Under the pieces are notes generated by a model that was not told the DNA's origin, made no database searches, and saw only the letters and a list, made by a program, of their open reading frames with translations. Source: Euwallacea fornicatus (taxonomy: Eukaryota > Arthropoda > Insecta > Coleoptera > Curculionidae). From it: a DNA stretch of 64,000 bases. The translations under genes and the position numbers were made by a program. Every line of letters starts with the position of its first letter. The stretch's first letter is position 1. This document shows positions 46,705-57,639 of this stretch, piece by piece. Location: assembly GCF_040115645.1 (NCBI RefSeq), contig NC_089554.1:1860001-1924000 (forward strand), in the 5' to 3' direction.

Positions 46705-48464
46705 CTAACAATTTTTACAAATTGTTTTACTGTTTTCACCACAAACATAAATTTTGCATTTGCAACAAGTTTTAGATGTTTTTTGGCCATCTTATATTCA
46801 CAGAATCCATATCTTTTCCGTTTTGTACCTTTAGATGTGCCTGGTTCATTATTTAATGCTTCGGAAAAATTAGTTCCACATAAACGCATAGCGTCTTTTA
46901 CATGACGTTTCAAATTACCAGCACTACTCCTCGTTTATTATGTGGTCATTTCTTCAGTCAAATCTTTCAGAAAAAGTCTGAGTTTGTGAGAAACATTGCC
47001 ATATCTATCACTACGTTGTAAGTCGAATATTATCCAAGAGTTGATCCCAGCGACGTCCAGCATATTGCTAAAGAACACCACGGGCCAACGTCTAGACTGT
47101 CGTTTGCACGAAGAAATTCTGGCTTTTTGATCGAGAAAATCAACACCAGATTTTGTTGAATCTGGTGTTGATTCTGGCTTTGTCTTCCGATCATCAATTA
47201 CATCTTTATCGTTGTGCATGGTGCTCAACAGGATAACACATTTATTGGGCTTGGTTACGTAGTTTACCAAAGTAATTTCTTCCCTGAATGCAAATAAACT
47301 TGCATATAGAGGTCTGCTTTTATTGGGCCTCATGCAAGATGGAATTTCCCTTTTATTTTGTCTTAAAGTTTCTACTGAGATTGGACCTTTCTCCGGCAGT
47401 TTTTCGTCAAGTGGTATGCCAATAAAAGAAATTGTCAGTAGTCACGTTTCTACCACTGTGTTCAATTACTCAAGTTAGTTGATCAACAATCGAGTAGCTC
47501 AAGTTTTGCTGGCCAGATTGCTTAGGAGCGCGGCCTGTTTATACTATTCCATTCACTGCATAAGACGTTGAACTTTTGCACATCCAAAAAATTTTAATGC
47601 CATATTTGGAAGGCTTACTTGGCATATATTGTAACAATGGGCATCTTCCCCTAAAGGGTACCAGTTGTCCATCGATAGTAACACTTCCTCTTGGTTCACA
47701 ATAATTTTTGCAGTTTTTTATAAATTCGTTCCAAATATAGCTTCCAGCTGCCAATTTATCCATTTCTAACCTAGTACCTCTAGTTCTTTTGTCATCAAAT
47801 CTTAAAGCTGATCGAATACATTCAAATTAATTTATAGATATAGTTGCTCTATAAAACGGATAATACTCTTCACACCACATCTCTCTGGTTGATACGTCCC
47901 AGTTTGTTTCACTTCGTCTGATATCAATAAACCAATAAAAGCTTTCATTTCTTCAAACTCAACATTCTTCCATTTCTTTCCAATTTCACTTGCCTTCTTT
48001 TCTTCTCGATTGGTTCATATACAGATTTCTTCAACAATCTCTTTTATGATAAACAAATAAAATGCATCTCATGGCGTTTCAGTTGATAAGTTCCGTTTTG
48101 GTCATTCATGAAAATTCATAACATTTCTTTGAGGTAGTTTCACAGTTTTTACAGAATTTTTTTCTCAAACAATTCCAGTTTTATCTGTTCTTTCTGTTGT
48201 AGAAATGTGCGGTGCAGCTACATTTCTGGGAGAAGAGTCTTGGTCACTATTTACGTTGTTATATGCTTCACTTTCAATGTTTTTAATTTCACTCTCATTA
48301 TCACTTTCATGTTCCTCATCAAAATTGTAATTAGTATTAATTTCTCCCATGGATTCGATACGTTCTCCCTCAGAGTCATTTTCTTCACTTGAAAGCGGAT
48401 CTACATCCGCCATGTCTTCTATTATTTTCTCTAATTTTCTATCTGTTAGCCATCTTTCAGCCAC
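46705..48464 (-). pseudogene. piggyBac-like transposase pseudogene
   Basis: The N-terminus at 48464 reads MAERWLTDRKLEKIIEDMAD and continues as the acidic leader usual for this family. After frame breaks the DDE core appears: DKLAAGSYIWNEFI near 47730, TIDGQLVPFRGRCPLLQYMP near 47630-47690 with the first Asp, GRNVTTDNFFYW near 47430-47465 with the second, and KSGVDFLDQKARISSCKRQS with RRWPVVFF near 47080-47160 with the third. The C-terminus, one frame over near 46705-46800, is a cysteine-rich domain (KTSKTCCKCKIYVCGENSKT, then ICKNC) that in the family binds the transposon ends. All three catalytic Asp can be seen. At least four frameshifts or stops make it inactive. Confidence 0.92.
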
Positions 48465-48715
48465 ATTTACCGTTATCTATTCAAAAATATATATAAAAAT
48501 ATATTGTTTCAATTGAGAAAATTTTCATGTTTTTTCGAATTCCTATTGGATCTTATCGAACATTGATTTCAAGGTATATCCTGTCATATGTAAAAATATC
48601 TATTATTTTCACTTTGCGCTAAACACCTGAGCTAAAACAGCAAATAACTCTTCACAAACCTTTATTCGATTGATTGACAATTCACAGATTTACAAACACC
48701 TCAGTAGGTATCTGT

Positions 48716-48749
48716 AATATCGGAGAATCCCATTGGATTCCCCGATATT
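48716..48749. repeat. 34-bp near-perfect palindrome in the piggyBac-like end
   Basis: The arms AATATCGGAGAATCC and GGATTCCCCGATATT pair with one mismatch around a four-base centre. The core GAATCCCATTGGATTC recurs in weaker form at 48537-48554 and 48982-48999, all within 490 bp of the element end that precedes the transposase gene. Subterminal repeats of this type often bind the transposase; that role here is inferred. Confidence 0.75.
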
Positions 48750-49295
48750 CATATCAAGATTATTGTTAAAGCAACATTAAAAATAAATAAAATTCATTGT
48801 AGGTGAATTTGACCTATTGTTATCACAAATGTGTGGCTACAAACAAAAAGAAATAAGAATCTACCATACATTATTAAATTATTATCAATAAAAACATCAT
48901 AGCGTGCGCAATGCTATTCCTAACAAAGTCAAGAAAGGTCACCAAATGAAATTAAAAATGAAGAGTTTTATGAGAAGTTGAAATTCCGATTGGATTAGAA
49001 TAACCCATATTGTACATCAGAAGGTTAAAGAACTAAGTAAGAACTGATCCAGAGCATAGTGCTGAGCATATGGGCCAAGCGGCTCAGGCACTCACATTTG
49101 AAATTTTTATCTTTGCATCTACTAAGTTGTCCATAAAATAGTTTCTATTCAATGAATTTAACTGTTAAATTATCGCCAATTTTATTTGGATCTACCAGTG
49201 TGTTCTGTATGTAATTTAACAATATTAAAACTTCTACAATGTCACAGCTGGATTGCGTAATTTCAATCTTGTAAGTTTGATGTTAAAAATCCGGT

Positions 49296-50026
49296 GCGCT
49301 CAGAAGGGCCGAGTGAAGTTGATGAAGATAAAATTAAGGTTTTGATAAAATCAAATCGTCGATTAACTATACGGAAGGATGCTGAGAATATAAACGTATC
49401 AAAATTAAGTGTTTGAAACAATTTCAAATGAATTATAGAATTCGATTTATAAAGATCAAATGATCACTAAACTCAAAGGAAATTACCAGTATTTTAAATG
49501 CATGATGACAGGTGCATCGAAGTCATCCGGAAAAAATTTTGGACCAAGCGTAATGATGAGCCCACAAACATGTCGTCTTTTGGCTAAATTTAGTAATGAC
49601 ATGAAACAAAGGGCCGAAAATTGCTAACTCCTAAAGATGTTTGATTCATCAAGATAATGCTCAACCATATACAAATTTAACCACCTGCAAAAAATTCCTA
49701 CAACTTAGTTGAGATGTTTTGCCACATCCCCCTCATACTCCAGATCTAACATAATCGGATTATCACATGTTTCGATAGCTGCAAAATCCACTTAATGGAA
49801 AAACCTTGGCGAGTGACGAAGGTGTAAAAACATACTTGGGCCAACTTTTTGCCGAAAAAGAATTGAATTTTTATGAGCGCGGCATCGTGAAATGATTCCA
49901 GAGATGGAAAAATGTTATTGAACAAAACGGGTTATAAATAATTTCATAAAGTTATTAATTTAAGTAAAAAAAAAATGTTAATATGTTTGTGTTGCAAAAT
50001 GCGCAATGATTTTGTGAACAACCCAA
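49296..50026 (+). mobile_element. Mariner (DD34D-type) relic, left end missing
   Basis: The right end reads TGCGCAATGATTTTGTGAAC with ACCC AA beyond it, ending near 50026. Its inverse, starting TTGGGTTGTTCACAAAATC, has the pattern of classical mariner termini. Transposase scraps on the + strand: FDVKNPVRSEGPSEVDEDKI and VLIKSNRRLTIRKDAENI near 49290-49400, KKFWTKRNDEP near 49540, a remnant of the HQDNA motif near 49650, HTPDLT with SDYHMFR near 49738-49775, and NGKTLASDEGVKTYLGQLFA near 49795-49850, then ERGIV and VIEQNGL. Stops and shifts throughout, with the middle deleted. No left TIR was found; it is a different family from mar-A. Confidence 0.82.
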
Positions 50027-50597
50027 TGCTCCGGAGTGAAAGCTAAAAATTCTAAACTTGAGCAGTTTTTCGCGGAAACAATTCATCTCTTCAGGAAAAT
50101 GCTAGAGCTTTCCATGTTACTAAGCGCCTTCGATATTAGTCCTGCGCCAAAATCAAACATTTCAGTTTTCGTCATTGATGTTCTGAAGCAAATTCCGAAG
50201 CAATCAAAATGCCTAATTCCCGAAGACTGATGGTCTAAAATAGCAAAATTCCCTACGTCATTGCCGAGTCATCTCCACTACAAGACACGCAACCGAGTCG
50301 AAATTAGCCGCACTCTAAAATTAATTACGGAATATTGTAATAAAAGGAGAAGGAAAACGACTGGTTATAGTCCTTGACGCACTTTGTTTAAGGAGGTAAG
50401 TAAGTAACCGCTGAAAGGTATCGATTAATAATTAGCCATTATACGGCATGTCTTGTCTCTTTGTACTCGGTGAACACCCTTTAAGGGTTGACATTTATTA
50501 CAAATACTTTCGCAAGTGCAGAAGCCATTTTAGAATTCCGCTTCGGGGCAGTGATGTGATTCCCAATACACAGATAGGGGAAAATAATTAGCTAGTA
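50027..50597. other. Spacer without a recognisable gene
   Basis: A 64-codon frame at 50036-50230 has no domain support. Nothing else seen. Confidence 0.5.
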
Positions 50598-50749
50598 TAC
50601 ACACTGACTTTCAAAAAAACCGCAACACCAACAAGAACACATCGTACACGTTTGAAATTCTGGCATTACGTTGGGTCGGGTAATAGATAAAAACGATCAA
50701 AATATCTAAAGAAAATTATCGTGAATAAGTGAAAAAATTTAATAATAAT

Positions 50750-51721
50750 TTAATAATGGGTGGAATCTCCTCTTAAATTAATACATTCCTGTAAGCGACG
50801 TGGCATGCTTAAAATTAAATTGTCAATATCTTCCTGTGGTATTGTATCCCAGGCAATCTGCACCTGCTCGCAGAGTTAATCTATGGTCTCTGGAGGGCGA
50901 GCTAAACGTTGAAGTCTCCGACCCATTATATCCCATACATGCTCTATTGGGGACAAATCTGGAGACCGAGCTGGCCAAAGCAAAGTATCTAAATTTTCAA
51001 CTTCCAAACACCTCAAAGTATCGTTGGCTACATGTGGTCGCGCATTATCCTGTTGAAATGTGCTTCCAGGACGGTCGTGCATGTATAGTACAAGAACCGG
51101 TTCTAAGACACTATTAATGTACCTCTGAGCATTTAATCTATCATAAATGAAAACAAGAGGAGACCGACTACCATACTGGATGGCACCCCAAACCATGACA
51201 CCTGGTGTTAAACCAGAATGACGCCTTTCCAAAAAGTCCAAATTTAATCGCTCTCCTCTGCGCCTTCTAACACGTAACCGTCCACCAGATCGCCATAAAC
51301 AAAATCGGCTCTCATCACTGAACACGATTCTTCTCCACTCATCCACCCATTGCACTCTCAGACGACACCACTCCAGTCGGGCCACCCTGTGGTTTCGTGA
51401 TAATGGAAGCTGACGCATAGGACGATATGAGTTTAGTCCAAAACTTCGAATTCTACGATACATCGTACTAAGGGTGACCCTTCGATTTAGGGTGGCTACC
51501 CAGTTAGCACCAAGAGACGGAATTGTTTCAAACGGGGCGCCTGTCGCTGAACGACGAAGTCGCCGGTCTTCGCGTCGGTTCGTCATTCTTGGACGGTCAC
51601 TACCACGATGACGATTTACTGACCCTTCGTTAGACCAATCTCTCCAAGCTCTTAGCACTGTTGATGCGTTTCGATCTAATCTACGTGCAATTTCGCGGAA
51701 AGGTAAACCTGCCTCATGCAT
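50750..51721 (-). pseudogene. Tc1-like DD34E transposase, main part (after the LTR)
   Basis: This part is open for 281 codons from 51721. It holds the helix-turn-helix (LPFREIARRLDRNASTVLRA), then GSDRPRMTNRREDRRLRR, then VFSDESRFCLW, GVMVWGAIQYGSRSPLVFIY, FQQDNARPHVAND and SPDLSPIEHVWDIMGRRL. The three catalytic acids are present with 34 residues between the second D and the E. TAA at 50878-50876 then interrupts the frame; reading on gives a normal tail (IAWDTIPQEDIDNL, MPRRLQECINLRG) to TAA 50752-50750. The ATG at 51721 is not the original start: the first 23 codons lie beyond the LTR at 52308-52379. Apart from the insertion and one stop the gene is complete. Confidence 0.92.
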
Positions 51722-52305
51722 GTAGGCTTTTTCTTAACTTGTCTAGGGTTTTATTTCTGAGTTGTTACAATTAGGGACTTACTTACTAACTTAACTAAGA
51801 TGATACTTTTTTTCCTTCACGACACTGCCGACACCTCACCGACTCGTTACCTCGTCCCAGTTTCTCCAATACCTTAAATGCTACTTTTTGGGGCAATAAA
51901 CCAGCGGCGTACCCTAACCAGAGACCGATTCCCGATCCGCCATGTGGCCAGCCATATCTGAACATCATAAACCATCCTGTGTCAGAACCGTTGTCGACTG
52001 TTCTTCGACCCTCTTTCCTGGTTCTAACAAAGAGATGCTCGACTTTCTTTTACTTCATGCGGCTCAACCAAGGATAATTACTGGGAAAATTCCAGTAATG
52101 CTACGAACCACATGAACTCAGTGACCACACACATGGGCGTATCATCAGGGTACCTCACTCTTTATTCCCCTAACCTAGCCTAAATTATAGCTACTTTACA
52201 ATGTACATCCTCCTATTTGCATCTCGATTTGGTCAGACGGCAACAATTATATTAATTAATTAATTTTTACAAAATATTGCGGCGATCTGATAAACGGATC
52301 CTACA
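51721..52305 (-). repeat. 585-bp solo LTR inside the Tc1-like transposase gene
   Basis: It begins TGTAGG and ends CCTACA, the TG...CA form with perfect 6-bp inverted ends expected of an LTR. The 4-bp duplication TGCA flanks it at 51717-51720 and 52306-52309. Removing the LTR and one TGCA restores an uninterrupted reading frame (codons for Gly-Met-His-Glu) across the site. On the minus strand an AATAAA signal lies about 40 bp before the end, so transcription probably ran on that strand. No internal retroelement genes remain, consistent with recombination between two LTRs. A 4-bp duplication suggests a Ty3/Gypsy-type element; that is inference. Confidence 0.9.
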
Positions 52306-52307
52306 TG

Positions 52308-52379
52308 CATACCAACAATTCTTCCCCTTTCAAAGGGAGTTAACTGCCGATAAACTGCATTTTGGCGTACACGAGGCAT
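52308..52379 (-). pseudogene. Separated N-terminus of the element F transposase
   Basis: ATG at 52379-52377 opens 24 codons, MPRVRQNAVYRQLTPFERGR and then IVGM, which align with the first residues of the transposase at 2888 (MPPVRQRRNF, FDRGRIIGM). The frame continues after the LTR at 51718 with His-Glu-Ala-Gly. The solo LTR is the only thing separating the two parts. Confidence 0.9.
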
Positions 52380-52627
52380 TTTGCACTACCACACATTCAA
52401 TATGGCACTAACAATAATACCTTTATCGCCATCTGCCCGTAAAAAAATGTGTAAAAAGAACGATGGTCACAGATAAAAAAGTAAAGAAAAACTTCAAATC
52501 GCATTAAAATACGAACTTGAAATTTTTATCATTTTTTTCTCTTTACAAGTCTAAAATCACACCAAAATTTCAAATACATACAGTGCGTTCTTCTCGGTGT
52601 TGCGGTTTTTTTTAAAGTCAGTGTAAA

Positions 52628-53664
52628 TATCGAAGAATTTGGAAGCTTTCAACCTTTATCGCGGTATAAGTAATCTAAAAAAATTATGAGCTCTGTAAAA
52701 CCTGACTACTTGTTGCATAATTTCATCCTCCCTAGCCAGTAGTATGGATCGTATCCAGGTAGACGAAAACAGAAACAACGTCTGTGTTTGTAACCAAATA
52801 CATGTTCCTAGATTTCTCGACCTCTGTTTTGGTTTTCGTCCAATTAAAAGCAAACACAGCGGAGCTTGCCGGCATTAACTCGCAACATTACTAATTCTCT
52901 CTCGAATTATTATCGTTTACCACTCGTCTCCTCTTGGAAATTTAGTTGGTAGTGCGGTGCATTAAAAAATTGAAACCACTTAAAACAATTCCATTCCCTC
53001 AGCGTACGTTGGTCAGAAAAAGTATCAAACGCCGAAACTATTTGGCCAACTTTCCCAGGGGGATTTTAAATATTTGATGATGAGTTAGCGGCCTTTCAGC
53101 ACTTTTCCTTACTTTCTCCCTTATCTCTGGGGTTGACTCATCCCCCGAAAAATCCGCCGCCTCTCAGTTCCTTGGCGACCCTGTCACTTAACCCGCTTAC
53201 GAGAATTTGGCGACAGATTTCTTAAATTTTTTTGGTTTGAGGGTGGAAACGACATGATTTTCAGCTATAGGCTTACCAAATTGGATAAAACCCTTGAATA
53301 CGGGCAATATTTTACGGTTTGTGTCTGACAGGCATCAATTGGATTCGATCTAACGAACGTCTGGTGAAATATGTCTATTTTTATTGAAGCTGCATGCATG
53401 TGTAATATCGCAAAATCAGAATTGAGGATTTCCCACTGAAGCAGCTCCATTCACCGAGCAACTTCAAAATGGCGGTCATTGAGATCACCGGAAAATAACA
53501 CTTCGAATGAACTCTGGATTTTATTCCTGGAACGCCATGGAGACAAAGATATGGAGTGGTGAGCTAGTACCGTATGTTTCTTTGCGCTGGTTGTTTCCTT
53601 AAGTTCTTTATGAACTTCGCTAGTCTTAAGTCGTGGCAGTCTCCACATAAATTTCATTAAATCA
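52628..53664. other. Spacer without a recognisable gene
   Basis: Short open frames only, on the minus strand at 52656-52853 and 53265-53657; no domains. Confidence 0.5.
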
Positions 53665-54940
53665 GGAGCATAGTCCCGGAAGTACCCAACCTAATACTTA
53701 AAGAAAAAAAATTTTGGAAAATTTTATATTATTTTTCAACATTTCTCAGCATAGTCTCCTTTAAGATTGACACAGTTTTCCCCGCGATGTCTTATATCTT
53801 TAATGTCCTGCTTCTAGTATAAACCTTCGAATGTTTCAAAATAGGCATCAACCTCGGGCTCCACCTCTTCATTATTGGCAAATTCCACCGAGCCATTTTT
53901 ACAAGTTTGGAAATGGAAAATAATCTGAGGGAACTAAATCTGGCGAATAGAGTGGGCGAGGAAAAGTTTGACGCCAAGCTGATTGATTTAGGCCATCGCG
54001 ACGACGGAAGTGTAGATTGGTGTATTGTGTTGATGAATCAAGACTTTATTTTTCGTCAAATTCAGTCGCTTTTTCTCGATTTCTGCGCTCAAACTTTACA
54101 ATAAATTTATATAATGTTCTCCGTTTATTGTTTTTTATTTAAGGAGATAGTTAATGAAAATCGTCTCACGTGCATACCAAAGAATTGAAGCTATCACCTT
54201 TTCTGCAGATGGAATGGTTTTCGCCTTTTTTTTAGAACTGATCCTCCCTTTGAATCTGTTGTTTTGACCGCTGTTTCGTCTGAGGTGTAAAATGATGGAC
54301 CCATGTTTCATGTATTGTTATGAATCAATACCAAAAATTCGACTTTATTACTGTGAAGCCTTGCCAAACACTCCTTTCAAACATCCTCGTCCTCCTTTCC
54401 ACCGTGTTTGTTCAATTGTGAGCAATCGCGGCACCTATCTTTCGCGCAGCTCTCTCATATCCAATTTTTCAATTAAAATGCGATATACAGTAATTTTTGA
54501 AACGGTTATCTCGCAGTATAGTTTTGTGGATTTTCACTACAATATCTAGAGTATTCAGATCTGCAGTGTTGTTGGGTCGACCACTGCGCGTTTCGTCTTG
54601 GCACCTCGTACGACCGTATTTAAGCTCTGCCACCCGATATTTTATAGTTTTTGTCGAAGGACCCGATTGAGCCAGAGTAAAATCTAACTCGGGTTTGTTG
54701 TTGAATGGATTGAAACCTTCCAAATGAAGGTATTGAATCGTATATCGATAACTAATTTTGTCAATATTCACAACGTTTCTCGAGGCGTTTAATAAAAAAT
54801 GGCTCCAAAACAAATACAAATCCACGTAGCACCCTCAAATTTTAAGCTTTCTAAGTTTAAGTCTTTGCAATAGAGACAAATGTTTAACAAAAAAAATCGA
54901 AATCTCTATGTCAAGTTGGGTACTTCTGGAACTATCCTCG
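53665..54940 (-). mobile_element. Mariner element mar-A, copy 3
   Basis: The element is 1276 bp. The left end reads GGAGCATAGTCCCGGAAGTA, and the right end ACTTCTGGAACTATCCTCG followed by TA at 54941-54942. The left TA is altered to CA. Near full length compared with copy 1. Confidence 0.9.
53691..54825 (-). pseudogene. Mariner transposase pseudogene, mar-A copy 3
   Basis: The first 118 codons from 54825 are open: KISYRYTIQYLHLEGFNPFN, then FTLAQSGPSTKTIKYRVAEL, then GRTRCQDETRSGRPNNTAD and a helix-turn-helix tail (TLDIVVKIHKTILRDNRF). This is the best preserved DNA-binding half of the four copies. The catalytic half is broken by shifts. The stop at 53693-53691 corresponds to that of copy 1. 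The start upstream of the MEK/VNI region is shared with copy 1, which supports a transposase beginning further upstream than the first conserved Lys-Ile. Confidence 0.87.
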
Positions 54941-54942
54941 TA

Positions 54943-56590
54943 AGTAGTGCTTAATCCCCTATTTCGACCGTTAGCTGCGCCCGCTGGGTTCAAGACATCT
55001 TCTCTTTCCTGTTGTGAACAAAATAAAATTATTCCATACCATTTCGTTTTTATTTACGATGGCGGAGTATATCAGGCAGAACGAAGTGAAGCAAAAGCGG
55101 TGGCGAAATGATAATTTGTCAAAGAAGTTGATCAAAAAAACTTTGAAGCTGCTTATGGGAGGTCACCTCGCAAAAAACCTTCTCTAATTTCTCATTAAAC
55201 TTCTTCACTAAAATATCTGCTTCGAATAATAAATGATATGCGCTTCATTCGATTTTAGATAGAGCGAAATCTGTTCGCATATAACAAAGGACTGGCGGTC
55301 GCTTTGTGAGAATGGCAATATACTTGATGGTGGCATCAGACCTAACATTAGACTACAACTGCCAAGGGACCAATTCAGTTTACTACTGCTTTCGAATGAG
55401 CCATCCCGAATCACAGACCAATCTAACCGCCATTTTCTAGGACCGTGAGAGTATTATTTCCTACCTTTTTCTCTTTTCTCAGTCTTTTCTTGTTGCAAAA
55501 ATTTTCGAGGTATGTTTTAACCCACACGGATCAAACATAAAGGTTTTATACTTCTGTGTACATCGTGTATATTCGTATGCCCCGCAGCTGTTAACACACA
55601 AAAGTCTGCAGGAAATAATACAGTTATATCTGCTCCCCATGCTTGGCAAACAGGAGGATCTGTCGATCTCGCATCTTTATGTTTACCAGCTTATTACTAC
55701 GTGTTAAGACACCGAGTGATGATGGTTGCTGACGTTAAAGAACGCCACTATAGAGGCAAGAAAAGGATTTTCACCTGGGTAATAATTTTCCTACAGGGTT
55801 GGCTCCTGGCTGTTTTACTTCGATGGCGAATTGGCAGCTTAAATCTGTCTGCCAACAAAGAAGTTTCTGAGTTTATAGGCTATTACGGTTCTGTTAAAGA
55901 TTATCGCCTGTAGGGGAAAGAGAGGCAGTCTTAATTAGGAACCGTGTATGCGGGATAAGAAGCATCAGGAGCAGGTTTGTTTTAATAAGTGCTACCGAAA
56001 CGAATTGACACTCTTGATACAGTACAGCGAAAGCGCGGATTAACTCAATATTTACTGATGAAAATTGACTGGGAGGGCAAAGTAGAGGCTTTTTCCCGAG
56101 ATTACGTGCGTGAGGATTTCCGACAAGCTTTAATAAGAAATTTCGAAACGTGTCTGAAATTTTGCACATTGAGAGAAAACCTTTTCCGTTATTAACGTTT
56201 ACGCTCCCCTTGAATTTATCCTTTCAGATTTATGTGTTTTATTCACGTCAATTAGCACTATTAGTAGAGCCCTGTTTCTTTATGCAATTATATCTTGATG
56301 TCGAGTACAAATCGCGGCGAAACCAGGAAATAAATTTAGCTGATGAGGGCTATTCATAAGGCCCCACTCATCCGAGAATAGTTGTTATTTTCATAGTCGG
56401 GGTTACAGCAAGAATTGCGGGGGCCGAGGGTGACGCGTTTAACCTAAGATCAGCTTGATAATAGCACATCTGAGCGCAGATCGTCAATTGGACCATTTAA
56501 TGAAAATGTCCGTTTATGTAGGAGATGTTAGGAAAAAAATAAAATTTCTAAAATAGTGACCATGAGATAGTCCGAACAGGGAGTCGAGAA
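54943..56590. other. Stretch without a recognisable gene
   Basis: Open frames of 66-91 codons overlap on both strands (55894-56169 minus against 55989-56195 plus), a pattern expected by chance. No element ends seen. Confidence 0.45.
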
Positions 56591-56594
56591 ATAA

Positions 56595-57635
56595 CATTGA
56601 AATATTCCGGGAAGTGATTTTAGAAACTCTAAAAAAGTTCCTATAGAGTTACTCTAAAAATTGCTTCTTGAGGGTGCTAGGACTCCTTAAAGGCGGAACT
56701 CTGACGATATTTTTTTTCGCAATATTTTCGAAATGGTTTGTGCCAAAATTATGAAAATTGGTATACGTTAGTAGATTGGAATGAAAAAACTTTGTTTGCG
56801 TAAACAATAGTAAATTTTAGTCAGGAGTGCCACATACAGGGGATCTCCCACGTAAGTACCTCCCCAGTTTTTTTGGTAGTGACGTTTCTCCTTCTTTTAA
56901 TCAAATTACTGAATCGCAAATATTTTAAGTAAAAAAGGTCCATTTTTTTGATCTGGTTAGGATAGACCGTTTCAAAGAAAAATGAATTTTTCTAAATCAA
57001 TGCACGATTGCACGAACATTGAAATCTGTGAAAAAATAATTAGAGGATGCCGTGAGATCAACGGATTCAACATTTATTGTGAATCAGTGATAAATCCTTA
57101 ATAATATTAGTCTCGTTATTGCTGGCTAAAATAAAAATATTTCTGTTATAAGGGTGGCTACTATGTTCATTAAAATGAATTTTGATGTCCACGTGATTGC
57201 GCATTATTATAAAAAACGATTTTTTCTTGGAAAGCGGCCTGTCCTGATGAGACGAAGTAACAGGATCTTTGTTACTTAAATATATTTGCGATTGAATAAT
57301 TTGATTTCGAAAATTAGAAAATGCCGCAAATAAAAAGTTAGGGTAACATTTACGTACGAGTCCCCCTGTTTGTGACCCTTCTGAATAAAATCTACAATTG
57401 TTAACACAAAGCAAGATTCCCCACTTCAAGTTATCAAAGTATACCAAATTTCATAATTTTAGCGCGAGCTGCTGCAAAAAAAAAACATCTTTAGAGTTCG
57501 TCCTTTAAGGGGTTCTAGCCCCTTTAACAATCAATTTTTGGGGGAAATTCCTATAAGAACTTTTTTTATTATTTTAATCTCTAAAAAATTTTCAAAAATA
57601 ATTCGACATTACTTCCGGACACTCTGTACAGGGTT
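56595..57635. repeat. Large fold-back (inverted repeat) element
   Basis: The left arm at about 56595-57030 recurs inverted at about 57175-57635. Matching landmarks in order: TCCGGGAAGT, CCTTAAAGG with GAACTCT, AAAATTATGAAA with TTGGTATAC, ACAGGGG with CACGTAA, AATCGCAAATAT. The arms are about 440-460 bp with a spacer of roughly 145 bp, diverged at many positions. No transposase motif is present; the 126-codon frame at 57067-57447 lies in the right arm and looks fortuitous. An RNA from here could fold into a long hairpin. Confidence 0.75.
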
Positions 57636-57639
57636 CAAA

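Larger units (their letters stand above)
46506..49024 (-). mobile_element. piggyBac-like transposon with TTAA duplication
   Basis: The element is 2519 bp flanked by TTAA at 46502-46505 and 49025-49028, the hallmark target of piggyBac elements. The ends are CCCTCTGATGCG and the inverse of CCTTCTGATGTAC, about 10-13 bp. The upstream end (48530-49000) holds three copies of a GAAT-CC-ATTGGATT type motif, one inside a 34-bp palindrome. The transposase lies on the minus strand. Confidence 0.93.
50600..52623 (-). mobile_element. Tc1-like DNA transposon (element F) split by a solo LTR
   Basis: TIRs of about 60 bp: the left arm from 50601 reads ACACTGACTTTCAAAAAAAC and shares CCGCAACACC; the right arm, 52561-52624, is its inverse. 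A TA lies at 50598-50599 and at 52624-52625, so the outer edge is certain within two bases. Without the 585-bp LTR and one copy of its TGCA duplication the element would be about 1.43 kb, like element A. Confidence 0.9.

Noticed and set aside
50800..51117. A 105-codon plus-strand open frame
   Set aside because: It is the antisense shadow of the Tc1-like transposase on the minus strand.
57067..57447. A 126-codon minus-strand open frame
   Set aside because: It covers the right arm of the fold-back element and has no counterpart in the left arm or known domain.
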